Notes: generated by a model not told the origin, from the sequence alone. A stretch of 64,000 bases of DNA from Macrothele yani (GCA_039090855.1 CM076996.1:45660469-45724468), one strand, 5' to 3'; shown: positions 1-10,361, counted from the first letter of the stretch. Made by a program: numbers and translations.

Positions 1-450
1 ATGAAATGATTAAAATGCCGGCCCGACCAGAAAAAAAAGCAACTTATGTTGCTTTACCCGACTTACTTATGTTGCCAGCCCGACATCGAGCCAGAGCCTT
101 GATCGATGACGGCCTGGTGTCGAGCTAATTCCGTTCGGCCCGAACTTTGCAGGGTTTAAAATGTGAGAACTTTTGTGATGGCAACCAAATATTTATGAAA
201 TGATCTCGCGTGGAAGCCAAGTGATGACATTCGGCTGTGATTTAGGAAACATCAGATTCTGGACCGAAGATTCCTTCCTTTAGTAGATGCGCGTAATTGA
301 ACACCATCGACAACAACTAATATCTGGTTCCTCCTAGCGAAGACGAAGTTTACGAGCTCAGTGAAAGGATGTTATGCCTACCCGTTGTTGTTCTGTGGGT
401 GTTCATGAAGGAGAAACATGACAGCTGAAAGCCTCTGAACCAGTAAGATA
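1..450. other. Non-coding, short repeated words
   Basis: No gene is visible. Positions 17 to 140 hold several copies of a GCCCGA-type word (for example near 19, 57, 76 and 137), and the string CTTATGTTGC occurs twice (about 42 and 64). This resembles the word-array DNA described at 56739-59113. The rest up to the first transposon shows nothing recognisable. Confidence 0.4.
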
Positions 451-1519
451 CACTGGCGTGCAAAAATTAAGAACGAGACTGTTTTTCGAATGTAACATCG
501 TGCAGAAGTGCTCCACATCGACTCAAATCATACCATAAGATCCCCAAGATGTAAGAATATGGAACAAGTAAGCAAAACTGTCCAAACAAGGAATCCGATG
601 GATACAAAGGCATTTTATTGAAAAGGTAGTTTCAAGCACAACTGCACAGAAGACAGAAACGTCCATGTGACAGGCGGCTGCCAAGAAAAATCCAGTCTTT
701 TATAGGGGATATGATCACCCCTGACTGCGTTGCAGGATTTACAACGTCCGTCCATGCTGAGGACGAGGTTGTCAAGGAACTGTTCAAGCATCGCGGCCCA
801 TTCCTCTTGTAGCGCCAATCGCAGCTGCGGAATCGTTGCTGGCGGCTGGTGACGTGCTGCCAAGCGTCTCACCGAGAAGTACCCACGCGTGTTCGATTGC
901 ATTTAGGTCCATGGACCTTGAGGGCCAATCCATGCGCTGAATATCTTTACTCTCCAACAGCTCTGCGACAGCCACTGTACGCTGAGGTGTAGCGTTGTCG
1001 TCCATGAAGAGGAACGCAGGAACCACAGCACCTCTAAACAGACGCACGTGAGGCAGGAGAACCTCGGTACAATAGCGGACACCAGTGACTGAACTTCCTT
1101 GGAAGATGTGGAGGTCAGTACGGCTACCAAGCATAATACCGCCCCAAACGAGAACTCCGCCGCCTCCAAACCGGTCACTTTCGATGATGTTGGACGTGTG
1201 ATTTCGTGTTCCCTGCTCTCTCCAGATGTGTATACGTCCAGAATCGCTCGTCAGACTAAATCGGCTCTCATCCGTAAAGAGAACTCGACCCCAGCTCTTG
1301 TGTTCCTGGCACCACAGAAACCGCCGTCTCCGATGAGCAGGCGTTAATGGCACACATCATACTGGTCGTCCTGCAAATAGACCACATTTGTGCCGCCTCC
1401 TGGCCACGGTAAAACGCGATAACGGACGTCCATTTGTCTGTTGCATGTGCCATGCGATTTCTCCCGCTGTCTGCCGTCTGTCTCTTCTCGCCTGCAGGAC
1501 AATATACCGGTCGTCGTCC
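451..1519 (-). pseudogene. Tc1-like element family A, copy 1, 5'-truncated
   Basis: This is a decayed Tc1/mariner (IS630) cut-and-paste transposon read on the minus strand. The 3' TIR starts at 451 (CACTGGCGTGCAAAAATTAA) next to a TA at 449-450. A minus-strand frame over 784-1353 still encodes most of the DDE catalytic core: a TDESRF motif (first Asp), DDNATPQRT (second Asp) and NAIEHAW (Glu), followed by a frameshift into the C-terminal part near 615-780. Homology to the better copy at 56999-58551 stops sharply at about 1519, so the HTH domain and 5' TIR are missing. The next 473 bp come from a different transposon. Inactive remnant; family placement is secure from motif order and alignment to the other copies. 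Confidence 0.85.
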
Positions 1520-1992
1520 AATTGATTTGCAAAGGTGTTGACGATTTCCATATATGCAGCGGTTGCGATGGTTATATCGAAGAAGATGGGTCCAAATATA
1601 CGGCGCCGGGCCATCCCACACCAGGCACCAATTTTCTGTGAATGAAGGGGTTCATCGTGTATCGCGTTGAGATTTTCACAGGCCCAAATACGGGAATTTT
1701 GAGAATTGACGTATTGCAGTATAGAGGCGCGTCCCGATGGCTGGCGGACTGCTCCTCAGTGTCTCCACACTTAAGAATGTGTCTGCCACGAAGGAGCACT
1801 CCGGCTGGCTGGCGGACAGCGCCGGATTCAATGCTGTCTGGACGCAAATGGTGGCTACTTCCAGTACAAGTTGTGATGCCATCACATTTCACACAAAATG
1901 AGGTAAGTCCACTTCAAATTTCTTTGCAATATCTTCATTGGTGTTAATATTATTAAAGAAATGCCGGGTTCGGTAGCAAGTGGGACACCCCG
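1520..1992 (-). pseudogene. Fragment of another Tc1/mariner-superfamily transposase
   Basis: On the minus strand this segment begins at a mariner-like end (CGGGGTGTCCCACTT, with TA at 1993-1994). It runs through a degraded catalytic middle: after allowing frameshifts, the series NSQNSRIW, HDEPLHSQKIG, WCGMARRRIFGPIFFD and an NQLDD run are read. That order is typical of a DDE (IS630-type) transposase family widespread in arthropods, just before the second catalytic Asp. The N-terminal DNA-binding region is absent and the element ends abruptly at the join with family A. No intact frame. The superfamily is clear; the exact family is not. Confidence 0.6.
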
Positions 1993-2062
1993 TACAAGCG
2001 TTGTGATTATCTTTGTATGTACGCGTATTCTTTATGTTGAATCCCAGTGTAGTACAACCTGT

Positions 2063-3854
2063 TTTCAGCAGCGGTTAGTATGAGCTTTCCGTGAAATTGG
2101 TGACTTGTCAGACTTCCAAAGAGGACAAATCGTGGGATCCCGTTTTGCAGGAGCGTCTGTAAACATAACAGCCAAATTGTTTGGTGTTCCGAGAGCAACA
2201 GCCTCCACGGTTTTGACTGCGCACACAAAGCATGACAAGACTTCATCACTGAAGAAAACTAGGGGACGAAAACCGAGACTGAATGAAAGAAACCATCGAA
2301 CACTAACAAGGATTGTATCCAAACAACACAGAACTACTGCAACAAAGTAAAAGCAGAACTCAATATTCACCTGGAAGAACCTGTTTCTACAAATACAGTC
2401 TGCAGAGAACTTCACAAGGCCAACATCCATGAAAGAGCTGCAATTGCAACATCCATGTGTAACGTATACTCTATATTCACTTTCCTTTTGATTTTACTAT
2501 CTCTGGTTATTTTATTTTACTATGTAAATTATCTTCTTACTGAACGAAATATTATTTCACCCGATGAATGAGATCTGGCAATGAGTGTAAGTCATGACGT
2601 GGTGGTAGCTAGTATATATAGGCGCGTTCATCGATAGCGAGGGAGAGCGTTTGGTGTTGTACGGAGAGATTTTGTTGTTATAAGGAGATCGTTTGTTGTT
2701 ATACTAGAGGAGAGAGTTTCGTTCTATGCCATTAGTTGGATTCTTCATTATTGTGAAACAAGTTGTGTGTGTGTGCTTTGGACGACCAAGAGTCGCATAA
2801 TAAAAAAGATTTGAGTAAGTACGTCTTTCTCAATTAATAGTTTTTGTCAGACCTCTGTCTGGCTGTTAGGTTTATATCGTTAGTTTATTACCATTAACAA
2901 CCAGCGTTAAGACTTTATACATTCTAATTACTACACTACTAGAAGGAGACTTTATTCATGTTCTTAATTAACTAGTAACAACAACCATTTGAATTCACTA
3001 TTTGAAGCTCAGTAGGAAAGCTTCATTATTATCATTAACTAGCTGGTAGAAAGAGCTTATTCATTATAATTAGCTTAGCGGAAAGCAAAATAAAGCTAAT
3101 TCATTATACATGAAATACCTTTTAGAGCTGCAAGGCCAACATCCATGAAAGACCTTTAATCTCAGAAACCAACGTTAGACATGGTATCATGAGCATAAAA
3201 CTTAGACACCTGATGACTGAAAACGTGTGTCATGGTCCAATGAGTTTTCATTTACATTATTCCCAACAGTGAGTCGGATTTATATATGGAAAACCCCCAA
3301 GGAAGAGTACTTTTCGGAATATCTGGTTCCAACTCTCAAAAATGGGGGTCGATCTATGATGATTTGGGCGGCGATATCTTGGGGTATTCATTACCCCACA
3401 GGGTCGACTTACTGCCAGCGTGTATGGACATTCTAGGTGATCAGGTGCATCCTATGGTATAAACGTTGTTTCCAACATTGGTACCATTTTTCAAGATGAT
3501 AATGCACCTATACACAAAGCTAGAACAATTCAGTCTTGATTTCAGAAGAATTTCAACATCAGCCTTCGGCAGCTCAATCACCTGACTTGAATGCCATCGA
3601 ACCACTGTGGGTAGTTTTGGAGAGTAGCAGAGTGAGTAGCAGATTTCCTCCTCCAACATCTCTCAAGTAATTGGCTGTTGTTCTGATCGACAAATGGAAC
3701 AACATTCCATTGGAGACTATTCAAAAATCGTATGAATTTATTCCAAGAAGGTTGGAAGCTGCATGAAAGGCAAATGGTGGCCTATTAATGAATATTATTA
3801 ATGCAGACATATCCTCTATTTTCCAGGGGTTCACATTATTTTGTCTAACCTCGG
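2063..3854 (+). pseudogene. Tc1-like element split by a 667-bp insertion
   Basis: The 5' half (about 2105-2350) encodes the N-terminal HTH region of a Tc1-type transposase (SDFQRGQIVGSRFAGASVN onward, then a second HTH with NHRTLTRIVS), continuing out of frame to about 2457. The 3' part resumes near 3148: SWSNEFSFTLFP (first catalytic Asp altered to Asn), MIWAAISW, a degraded FQDDNAP region near 3494, SPDLNAIEPLW near 3580, and the usual C-terminal RRLEAA ending near 3770. Several stops and frameshifts are present. The right end is probably near 3854 before a TA; I could not find a matching left TIR. The piece between 2458 and 3124 is foreign. Confidence 0.7.
2458..3124. mobile_element. LTR-like insertion in a Tc1 remnant
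   Basis: This AT-rich block interrupts the transposase reading. It starts with TGTAACG, has a TATA-like AGTATATATAGGCGCG near 2610 and a poly(A)-signal-like AATAAAAAAG near 2800, the order expected of a promoter, R region and polyadenylation signal in an LTR. It is bracketed by imperfect direct repeats of about 23 bp (2435-2457 and 3125-3147, both GAGCTGCAA...CAACATCCATG), longer than a normal LTR target duplication. The 3' part has several short repeats around TTCATTATA. A solo LTR or another retroposon are both possible; there is no coding capacity. Confidence 0.35.
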
Positions 3855-4219
3855 TATATATTCATTAAAGAATTACTGTTGTGACTACAAATTTAATAAC
3901 GTTTCGGTGCAACATTTTGTTTTATTCAAACAACTAACTAAAGAGCCTAAACGCCTGAACTACAAGGCAAAAGTAATAATTTTAAACATAATATTCGAGT
4001 AATAGTGATTCACTTTTCTACGAGACATTTCCGAATGTCAACAATCTCGTCTTAGAAAACATAAAATGGCCATTCAACTTGGTAAGAGTACATATATTTA
4101 AGAATAGAACAGTGGTAATACAGAAGGTGACTCATAGGTAATGAGCCATGTGAGAGGTATTTTGAGATGGCATTGTTTTTTCGGAAATAAACAATCGTTT
4201 GGATTGGAACTTGTTTATA

Positions 4220-5587
4220 CACTGCTGGCTACCCAAAATGCAACACCAAGAACGACACGAGATAGCAAAGCCAGATTTACTGGACACATAACACAACAGA
4301 TACAAAGATGAAACGATTGAGCTTACAGGCCCGTGCGACTTACGGAACACGCAGACATCAATAGTTCGTGTATCGCTCGTGGCTGGCAATAACGGCCGCT
4401 ACACGCCGCGGCATCGAACGAAAGAGGCTTTGGATGTGGGCTTGGGGTATGTCGGTCCAGGCTGCTTCCACACGTTGCCACAGTTCATCAGGCGTAGCAG
4501 CGGGTGGTGCTTGCCGGGCCACTCGGTTGCCGATCAGCGACCAGACGTGTTCGATGGGCGACATATCAGGAGAACAGGTGGACCGTGAAGAATTGTTGCA
4601 CGATGCGTGCCACGTGCGGGCGCGCATTGTCCTGTTGAAACGTGGCTGCTGGCAGGTCCTGCAGGTAAGGGAGGACTACAGGCTCCAAAACGTCGGAGAT
4701 GTAGCGGTGGGTGTTGGGTGTACCCGCGATGCGTACCAGAGGGGCGCGGGTGTCATATCCAATTGAGCCCCAAACCATAACGCCAGGCGACGGACCGGTA
4801 TGGCGATGCATAATGCAGGCGGCATACAGTCTCTCGCCGCGGTACCTCTACACGCGGATCCGACCATCGTGGTGTTGCAGGCAGAAGCGGGATTCGTCGG
4901 AAAAGACAATGTCGTGCCATTCCGTAGTCCAGGTGCGCCGTTCAATGGCCCACTGCCGCCGCACTCGCCGGTGGTGTAACAACAATAGTAATCGGAGCAA
5001 TGGGCGCCGTGCGACAAGTCCCCGCTCCTTCAGACGACGTCAAACGGTACGTACTGACACAGGTTGTTGCGCAACATACCCTAATTCTCGCGCTACCGTT
5101 CGTGATGTGGCGGTGCGAGCCGTCAATGCCCGCCGCACAACATGCCGGTCCTCTCGTTCGGTGGTGTGCCGCGGCTGCGGCAATTGCTCACGTCGGTCCG
5201 TCCGTCCCTCCTACACACACCGAATCCCTACTCGCCTCACTGTGGCTGGATGTCGTCCCACACGGGCGCCGATGTCTCGCTACGATAAACCGCTGTCGCG
5301 ATAAGCCACTATTCGTCCTCTGTCGAACTCCGAAACGTGCTGGAATGACTGCCGTATTCTGCGACGAGGCATCAGGAAGCTTCCCACGCACAGGTCCGGC
5401 AGCACAACACACTTCCACTACTTACACCCCGGCTTCTGTGCACCCTTCTTATAGTGCTTCTCGGTGGCGTGCAAGACGCACATGATTTGCAGGTCGTTTG
5501 CATGTCCTCTCGCGGGCGACGCATGCTGCGAATTTCAGGCCAATTGAATGCTCCTTCTTGGTGTTGCATCTTGGGTGGCCAGCAGTG
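4220..5587 (-). mobile_element. Tc1-like element family G, copy 1, nested in mariner
   Basis: TIRs CACTGCTGGCTACCCAAAAT (from 4220) and, reversed, CACTGCTGGCCACCCAAGAT (from 5587) are flanked by TA at 4218-4219 and 5588-5589. The minus-strand transposase is broken by stops and frameshifts. Recognisable pieces are HRHTGPSPGVMVWGSIGYD (4750-4811), FQQDNARPH (second catalytic Asp, about 4630) and SPDMSPIEHVW (catalytic Glu, about 4530). The C-terminal region runs to about 4360. The HTH part lies near 5100-5600 in another frame. A second copy is at 30803-32190. The element is 1368 bp, normal for the family, and inactive. Confidence 0.9.
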
Positions 5588-5700
5588 TAGGTAGAAAGAG
5601 GATTTCATGGGCTATCAGAATTTGCTTTGGTGGTGGACATGAATAAGAATTAATTGTGTTTTATTTTATTTATTTATTTTTTCTTTTTTGCTTTCAGAAC

Positions 5701-6735
5701 ATGGACGAAAAAACAGCAGTTCGAGTACTGTTGCGTTATTATTGAGAAAAAGGACTATCTGCGCATGTTACTGTCGCCGAAATTTGTGCAGTGAAACGTG
5801 TGGGTGTAGTCAGCTACGATACAGCAAAAAAATGGTTTGTTTGTTTTAACAAGGGAAACACCATCCTTCAAGGTGGACTTCGCTCTGGCAGACCCCCAAC
5901 GGTGGATTCTGAAGCCCTGCGTGAAGCCGTAGAGGCAACACCAACCACAAGCACTGACAGATTATCGGACGAGATTTGGGGTATCACAATCCAGTGTGGT
6001 TCTCCATCTGCACAAGCTTGGGAAGGTCAACAGGAGCTGCCGAGTGGTACCCCACGAATTGACCACAGCACAAGTTCAAAGGCGGATGGAATTGTGCAGA
6101 GAGCTGTTGAACCACTCCATGAACGAGCGTTTCATCACGCGAATTATTACGTCTGATAAAAAAGTGGATCTTTTTCCTTAATTCCGACATGCGAAACCAA
6201 TGAATTAACCCGGGCCATCTTCCAGAACCTGTCGCTAAGCGGGGACGCTTCGAACACAAAGTCATGTTGTGTGTTTGGTGGAATCTTGAAGGGCCCATAC
6301 ACTTTGAATTCTTTCCAGCTGGGCGAGGCAGGCGTCTCCGCTGCGCTCTACTCTCAACAACTACAGAGGATGTACGAAGCTCTGATCTGTAAGTACCCGG
6401 CCCTGGTCAACAGAAAACAGGTTCTCCTTCAGCACGATAACGCATTGCCCCATACCACCCGTTCAACGATAGATACGATCCGGGAGCTCGATGGAATCGA
6501 ACTTCTTGCACATCCTGTCTATAGCCCAGACCTTGCCCTAAGTGACTATCACTTGTTTCGGTCGATGGCACATTTCTTCCGTGGCAGAACCTTCCGAAAG
6601 CGTCATGAGGTGAAAGCCGGGGTCCAGGAGTTTTTAACCTTAAAACCCAAGGAGTGGTACAGAGCGGGAATTCACAATTTGGCAGAAACATGGCTTCAGA
6701 CCATAGAATATAATGGCTTGTATTTCGAAGATTGA
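5701..6735 (+). pseudogene. mariner transposase, degraded
   Basis: The start is ATG 5701 (MDEKTAVRVLLRYY followed by a stop where a Trp codon is expected; the captured copy at 9574-9653 keeps TGG there). Next come AKKWFVCF and SGRPPTVDSEALREAVE (HTH region), then a frame change into VVPHELTTAQVQRRMELC. The 6271-6735 frame carries the catalytic end: LLQHDNALPHTT (second Asp) and YSPDLALSDYHLFRSM, where mariner has its third Asp. It ends with WLQTIEYNGLYFED. The frame order is that of DD34D mariner elements. At least one nonsense codon and several frameshifts make it inactive. Confidence 0.85.
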
Positions 6736-6855
6736 ATTGCATTCGTTTGTACTTTACACATGTTTGAAGTTTTCCTATCCAATGGCTCATTACTTTTGAC
6801 TCACCCTGTGTAAAACAAAAGCTGGAAACCAAGGGAAATGTCAACAAAATCCGGT

Positions 6856-6975
6856 AGAACTTGAATAGACATGGTGCAATTATTCAATTACCGATTAGAT
6901 CAGAAAACTGAGAACAGAAGTTGAATAGATATGGTCCAATTATTTAATTACCGATTAGATCAGAAAAACTGAGAA
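6856..6975. repeat. Tandem duplication of a ~60-bp unit
   Basis: Two adjacent copies, about 6856-6915 and 6916-6975, share TTGAATAGAYATGGTSCAAT and ACCGATTAGATCAGAAAA with few differences. Non-coding, directly after the mariner right end. No mobile feature is visible. Confidence 0.75.
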
Positions 6976-7760
6976 GCCATCAAATGACTGACATGCTATA
7001 AAGTAAGAGGAACAGCCAAAGCAATAACTTAACGATTCAAACTTTGCCTCCCCTAAGGAAAGTGAAAATGACCTCTGAGGCCGGTGGTCATTCTCACGGT
7101 GGTTAACAGTGAGAAGATCGTCGAACGGAGGAACTAATTGAATGTCATGACATAATATAGGAGGGTGACTCTGGATCTGTAGATGTATAAAAAATCAGAC
7201 ATCCACAGCAAGTAAGGAAACTTACAATGTCGGAGGACGAGGACTCAGAGCTCAGATCATGACCTTCCCATCCACGTCATCAAGCAAACCCCGTTCCTAT
7301 GTGATTGCATTATACATATTGGTATAAAGATAAAAATAACCTCACAACAATACGCTTTGGGTGAGAAAAACGTGGTATTCAATTATTCTGAACTTTAATT
7401 TAAATTCCCTTGAAATTGAAAAAATTAAAGAAGTATAGTATGTTGAGTGATAAACTAAATTTAAAAGTTGTGAGGGACGGACCGTGCTTAAATAAAGTTG
7501 AGGAAAAGTTTTCACCCCCCCCCCTCCTTCCCCACCTCCATACGATTCTACACCCGTGGGACATCTTTAAACTACTTTTAAGATTCCTAAGAAGCCATCT
7601 GTATATTTCCGAGCTGTCTGGCTAGCGCTTCAAACGTCCGACAGATTTTTCTGATATGTCGTTCTAATGAATGTATTTTCTTTTTCGCCTAATATAAAAA
7701 ATTACATTAGTTGAATACACTCGGAATTAAACATTATGTCGTATATTCTAATTTGTCTTT
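6976..7760. other. Non-coding, nothing recognised
   Basis: AT-rich DNA with a C-tract at about 7516-7525. The small open frames here show no protein character. Confidence 0.5.
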
Positions 7761-7970
7761 CATTTTTAGTTTCTTTCCCTATGTAAATTTTGAGTTCGTT
7801 CTCTTTCAGCGTCTCAACCTTAACGTTATATTTTCTCACACACTGAATGTTATAAATAAACGGCCATTTCCACAATCGGGTGCCAATATGAAAACCCAAA
7901 TTTGCCGGTGACAGGGATTGAACCTACACCGCTCCGGAGCCAATTAAGCTACACCAAAGAAATTTTCTGA
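7761..7970 (-). repeat. Dispersed repeat joined to a tRNA-like Pol III promoter
   Basis: Positions 7761-7850 match two other places in the window (26789-26880 and 45253-45330) through a TTTCTTTCCCTATGTAAATT to AACCTTAACGTTATATTTT stretch. Directly beyond, the minus strand of 7905-7965 reads like a tRNA-derived head: GTGTAGCTTAATTGG (A-box-like) and GGTTCAATCCC (B-box). Together this suggests an old SINE whose body is the dispersed repeat. The other two copies lack the tRNA-like head. Confidence 0.4.
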
Positions 7971-8612
7971 TATGTCGCTATGTCGCTCTTACGAATGTAA
8001 TTTATTGCTGCAACTTTTTCCGTCTTGACATGTGCTTCAACTCTGTAGTACGTCACAGTGTATGTTTTGACAAGATAAAAACGATGTTTATAACGTTATG
8101 TGGAGCGAGCAGTGTTAAAAGAGTGTAGATTAGCGCAGCCTTGCGTTGTATGCTATAGTTTCGTCTAGACTAGCTATATACAGGGTGCATAGGAAAGTCC
8201 CTTTAGCCTGAAATAACTTGCGAACGGAGAGAGGTACAGTTATGCAAGTGAGATAACGGCATAGTAAACGCCCGATCGAATGCAACCAATAGCAGCGCCC
8301 TTAGTGGCGAAATGCGGAAGTTAACCATGGCAAAACGAATAGAGACAGAGCAAAATTTCCAATTACAAAGTTGTAGAGCATCAATTAATTAGTACAAAAC
8401 GACATTTGTTTCACACGGATAAGATAAATTGTCGCCTGAATACCCTAAAATGTCCGAAATCGAAGCGCGACGATTCGAATCTGCATATTCACATTTCGCA
8501 AATGTAGCCGTATGCAAATGCAGATTGTGACGTTGCACCGTACCTACGATATAAAAACCAGTAGCAGGATGTACCCTGATCAGAAGTTTAGTTCTACGTA
8601 CGCTGTGTGAGA

Positions 8613-9344
8613 ATGGCGAGCTTCACTCACTTCCAATATTGCGAGATGGTGCTTATTTACGGCGAATGGCAACGGAACGCGGCGCTAGCTGCACGGGAAT
8701 ATGCCGTTCGTTTTCCATCTGGGCCACATCCAAGTGCGGTTACCATCGCAAGTGTACTGAGACGGCTCAGGGAGACAGGAAGCACTAAAAGTCGTTCTCG
8801 TTCTGGCAGACCAGTGAGTGCAGGTATGCGTATAATGGCAGATGATATTTTGGCATATGCACTAGCCCATCCACAAAGCAGCACAAGAGATATCAGCAGG
8901 GCGAGTGGCTTAACACAGGGCCGTGTATGGCAAATATTGCATGCTCAAGGTGCACATCCCTATCGTGTCACTCCGCAGCAAGAACTGTTACCACGGGACA
9001 ATGAGCGTCGATTTGATTGGTGCAACTGGGCGTTCATTAATGTTGAAGGTGACTCAGACTTTTTATCCAACATTCTTTGGTCGGACGAGGCAGTGTTCCA
9101 CCGTTACTTTCACAAAAACAAATGTGTATCGTGGGCAATGGCGAACTCGTCGAACATACTCGACATTAACTTTTTATTATTGTGCGCCAGTTTGCTTTTT
9201 TTAATTTTGTTTTGTTTGACGTCATCAAATTGTATTGACATAAGTACGCATTTATGCAATAAATTGTGTGTATTTGCTCATACCTATGCCTGTTTCCTTC
9301 AAACGTACACAGAAAAGGCCGCGCATCGATTTCGGACATTTTAG
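8613..9344 (+). pseudogene. Truncated IS630-type transposase
   Basis: ATG 8613 gives MASFTHFQYCEMVLIYGEW, the N-terminal HTH domain common in arthropod IS630-type transposases. A second HTH follows with SRSRSGRPVSAG, STRDISRASGLTQGRVWQIL and AQGAHPYRVTPQQELLPRDN. The catalytic domain begins with FLSNILWSDEAVFHR (first Asp) but breaks off within about 20 residues at NKCVSWAMANS. The remaining codons run into the right TIR and are hydrophobic by chance. The second Asp and the Glu are missing, so this 244-codon frame cannot encode an active enzyme, though it could still encode a DNA-binding fragment. Confidence 0.75.
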
Positions 9345-9573
9345 AGTATTCAGGCGTCAATTTTTCTTATCCGTGTGAAACAAATATCGTTTTGTACTAA
9401 TTAATTGATGCTCTACAACTTTGTAGTTGGTAATGTTGCTCTATCTCTTTTCGTTTTCGATTTGCAATGGCTAACTTTCGCATTTCGCCACTAAGGGCGC
9501 TGCTATCGGATGCATTTGATTGGGCGTAGTCGCTTTACCACACCGTCATCTCACGACGGTGTGGTAAAGCGAC

Positions 9574-9653
9574 GCGACAGTAACATGCGCAGATAGTCCT
9601 TTTTCCCAATAATAACGCAACAGTACTCGAACTGCTGTTTTTTCGTCCATGTC
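9574..9653 (-). pseudogene. Captured 80-bp mariner 5' coding fragment
   Basis: The reverse complement matches 5701-5780 almost perfectly: it begins ATGGACGAAAAAACAGCAGT and extends past CTGCGCATGTTACTGTCGC. It therefore holds the first ~26 codons of the mariner transposase at 5701, but keeps a TGG codon where that copy has TGA, so it came from a less damaged mariner. It sits inside the right TIR of an unrelated transposon, beside a perfect 19-bp hairpin. Confidence 0.85.
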
Positions 9654-9740
9654 GACGGTGTGGCAAACTGTACCTATCTTCGTTCGCAAGTTATTTCAGG
9701 CTAAAAGGACTTTTCTATGCAACCTGTATAAATACATTGG

Positions 9741-9961
9741 GCCGCCCCGGTGGCGCAGTGGTCTAAGGCGTTGGCCTCTGATCATTCGTCCGTAAGGGGT
9801 TCGGGTTCGAATCCCGGTCAGGCATGGGTGTTGTGTTTGTCTTACGGCACTGGCTCTCTCCCTTCCCTGGAACCAGTGACCCTAAATTAGGGACGGGCGA
9901 CTGCTTATAGCCCATTGAGTTGCTCACGGTGGTCGTTAAACCTCAAAAAAAAAAAAAAAAA
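9741..9961 (+). repeat. tRNA-derived SINE with target duplication
   Basis: A complete copy: the head has an A-box (GTGGCGCAGTGGTCTAAG) and B-box (GGTTCGAATCC), the body runs through CTTCCCTGGAACCAGTGACC and GCTTATAGCCCATTGAGTTG, and the tail is a run of about 20 A. It is flanked by an exact 11-bp direct repeat AAATACATTGG (9730-9740 and 9962-9972). It inserted into the terminal repeat of the family A element. Seven further copies lie in this window. Confidence 0.92.
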
Positions 9962-10361
9962 AAATACATTGGTCTGCAAAAATTAAGGACGAGACGGTAT
10001 TTCGAATGTAACGTCGTGAAGAAGTGCTCCACATCGAGTCAAATCATACCATAAGATTCCCAAGATGTAAGAATATGGAACAAGTGAGCAAACCCGTCCA
10101 AACAAGGAATCCAAAGGATACAAAGGCACTTTATTGAAAAGGTAGCTTCGAGCACAACTGGACAGAAGACAGAAACGTCCATGTGACAGGCGACTGACAA
10201 GAAAAATCAAGTCTTTAGTACGGGATATGATCACCCCTGACTGCGTTTGCAGGATTTAAAACGTCTGTCCATGCTGAGGACAAAGTTCTCAATGAGCTGT
10301 TGAGGCATCGCGGACCATTCCTCTTGTAGCGCCAATCGCAGCTGCGGAATCGTTGCTGGCG

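Larger units (their letters stand above)
4121..6810 (+). mobile_element. mariner element interrupted by a nested Tc1
   Basis: The left TIR begins at 4121 (CAGAAGGTGACTCATAGGTA, TA at 4119-4120). The right TIR ends at 6810 and its reverse complement begins CACAGGGTGAGTCAAAAGTA, with TA at 6811-6812; both continue into ATGAGCCAT. Removing the Tc1 element at 4220-5587 leaves about 1.32 kb, the normal size of mariner. The transposase remnant lies at 5701-6735. The insertion fell about 100 bp inside the left end, so the TIR and the coding region are now 1.5 kb apart. Confidence 0.9.
8181..9726 (+). mobile_element. Long-TIR IS630-type transposon with deleted transposase
   Basis: Ends CAGGGTGCATAGGAAAGTCC (8181) and, reversed, CAGGTTGCATAGAAAAGTCC (9726) are flanked by TA at 8179-8180 and 9727-9728. 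The inverted similarity runs for about 300 bp on each side (to about 8480 and back to about 9330). The arms include matching stretches such as CCTGAAATAACTTGCGAACG and TTGATGCTCTACAACTTTGT. Between them is a truncated transposase. The right arm has an extra 125 bp (9529-9654) made of a perfect hairpin and a mariner fragment. Long TIRs around a shortened gene suggest a deletion derivative on the way to a MITE. Confidence 0.85.

Noticed and set aside
2458..3124. Intron within the Tc1 transposase
   Set aside because: No GT/AG borders in the right places; Tc1 genes of this type normally lack such introns, and repeats flank the block.
5188..5485. Arg/Cys-rich frames within 4711-5485 (plus strand)
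   Set aside because: They are complements of the minus-strand family G transposase and show its repeated pattern in the copy at 30803-32190.
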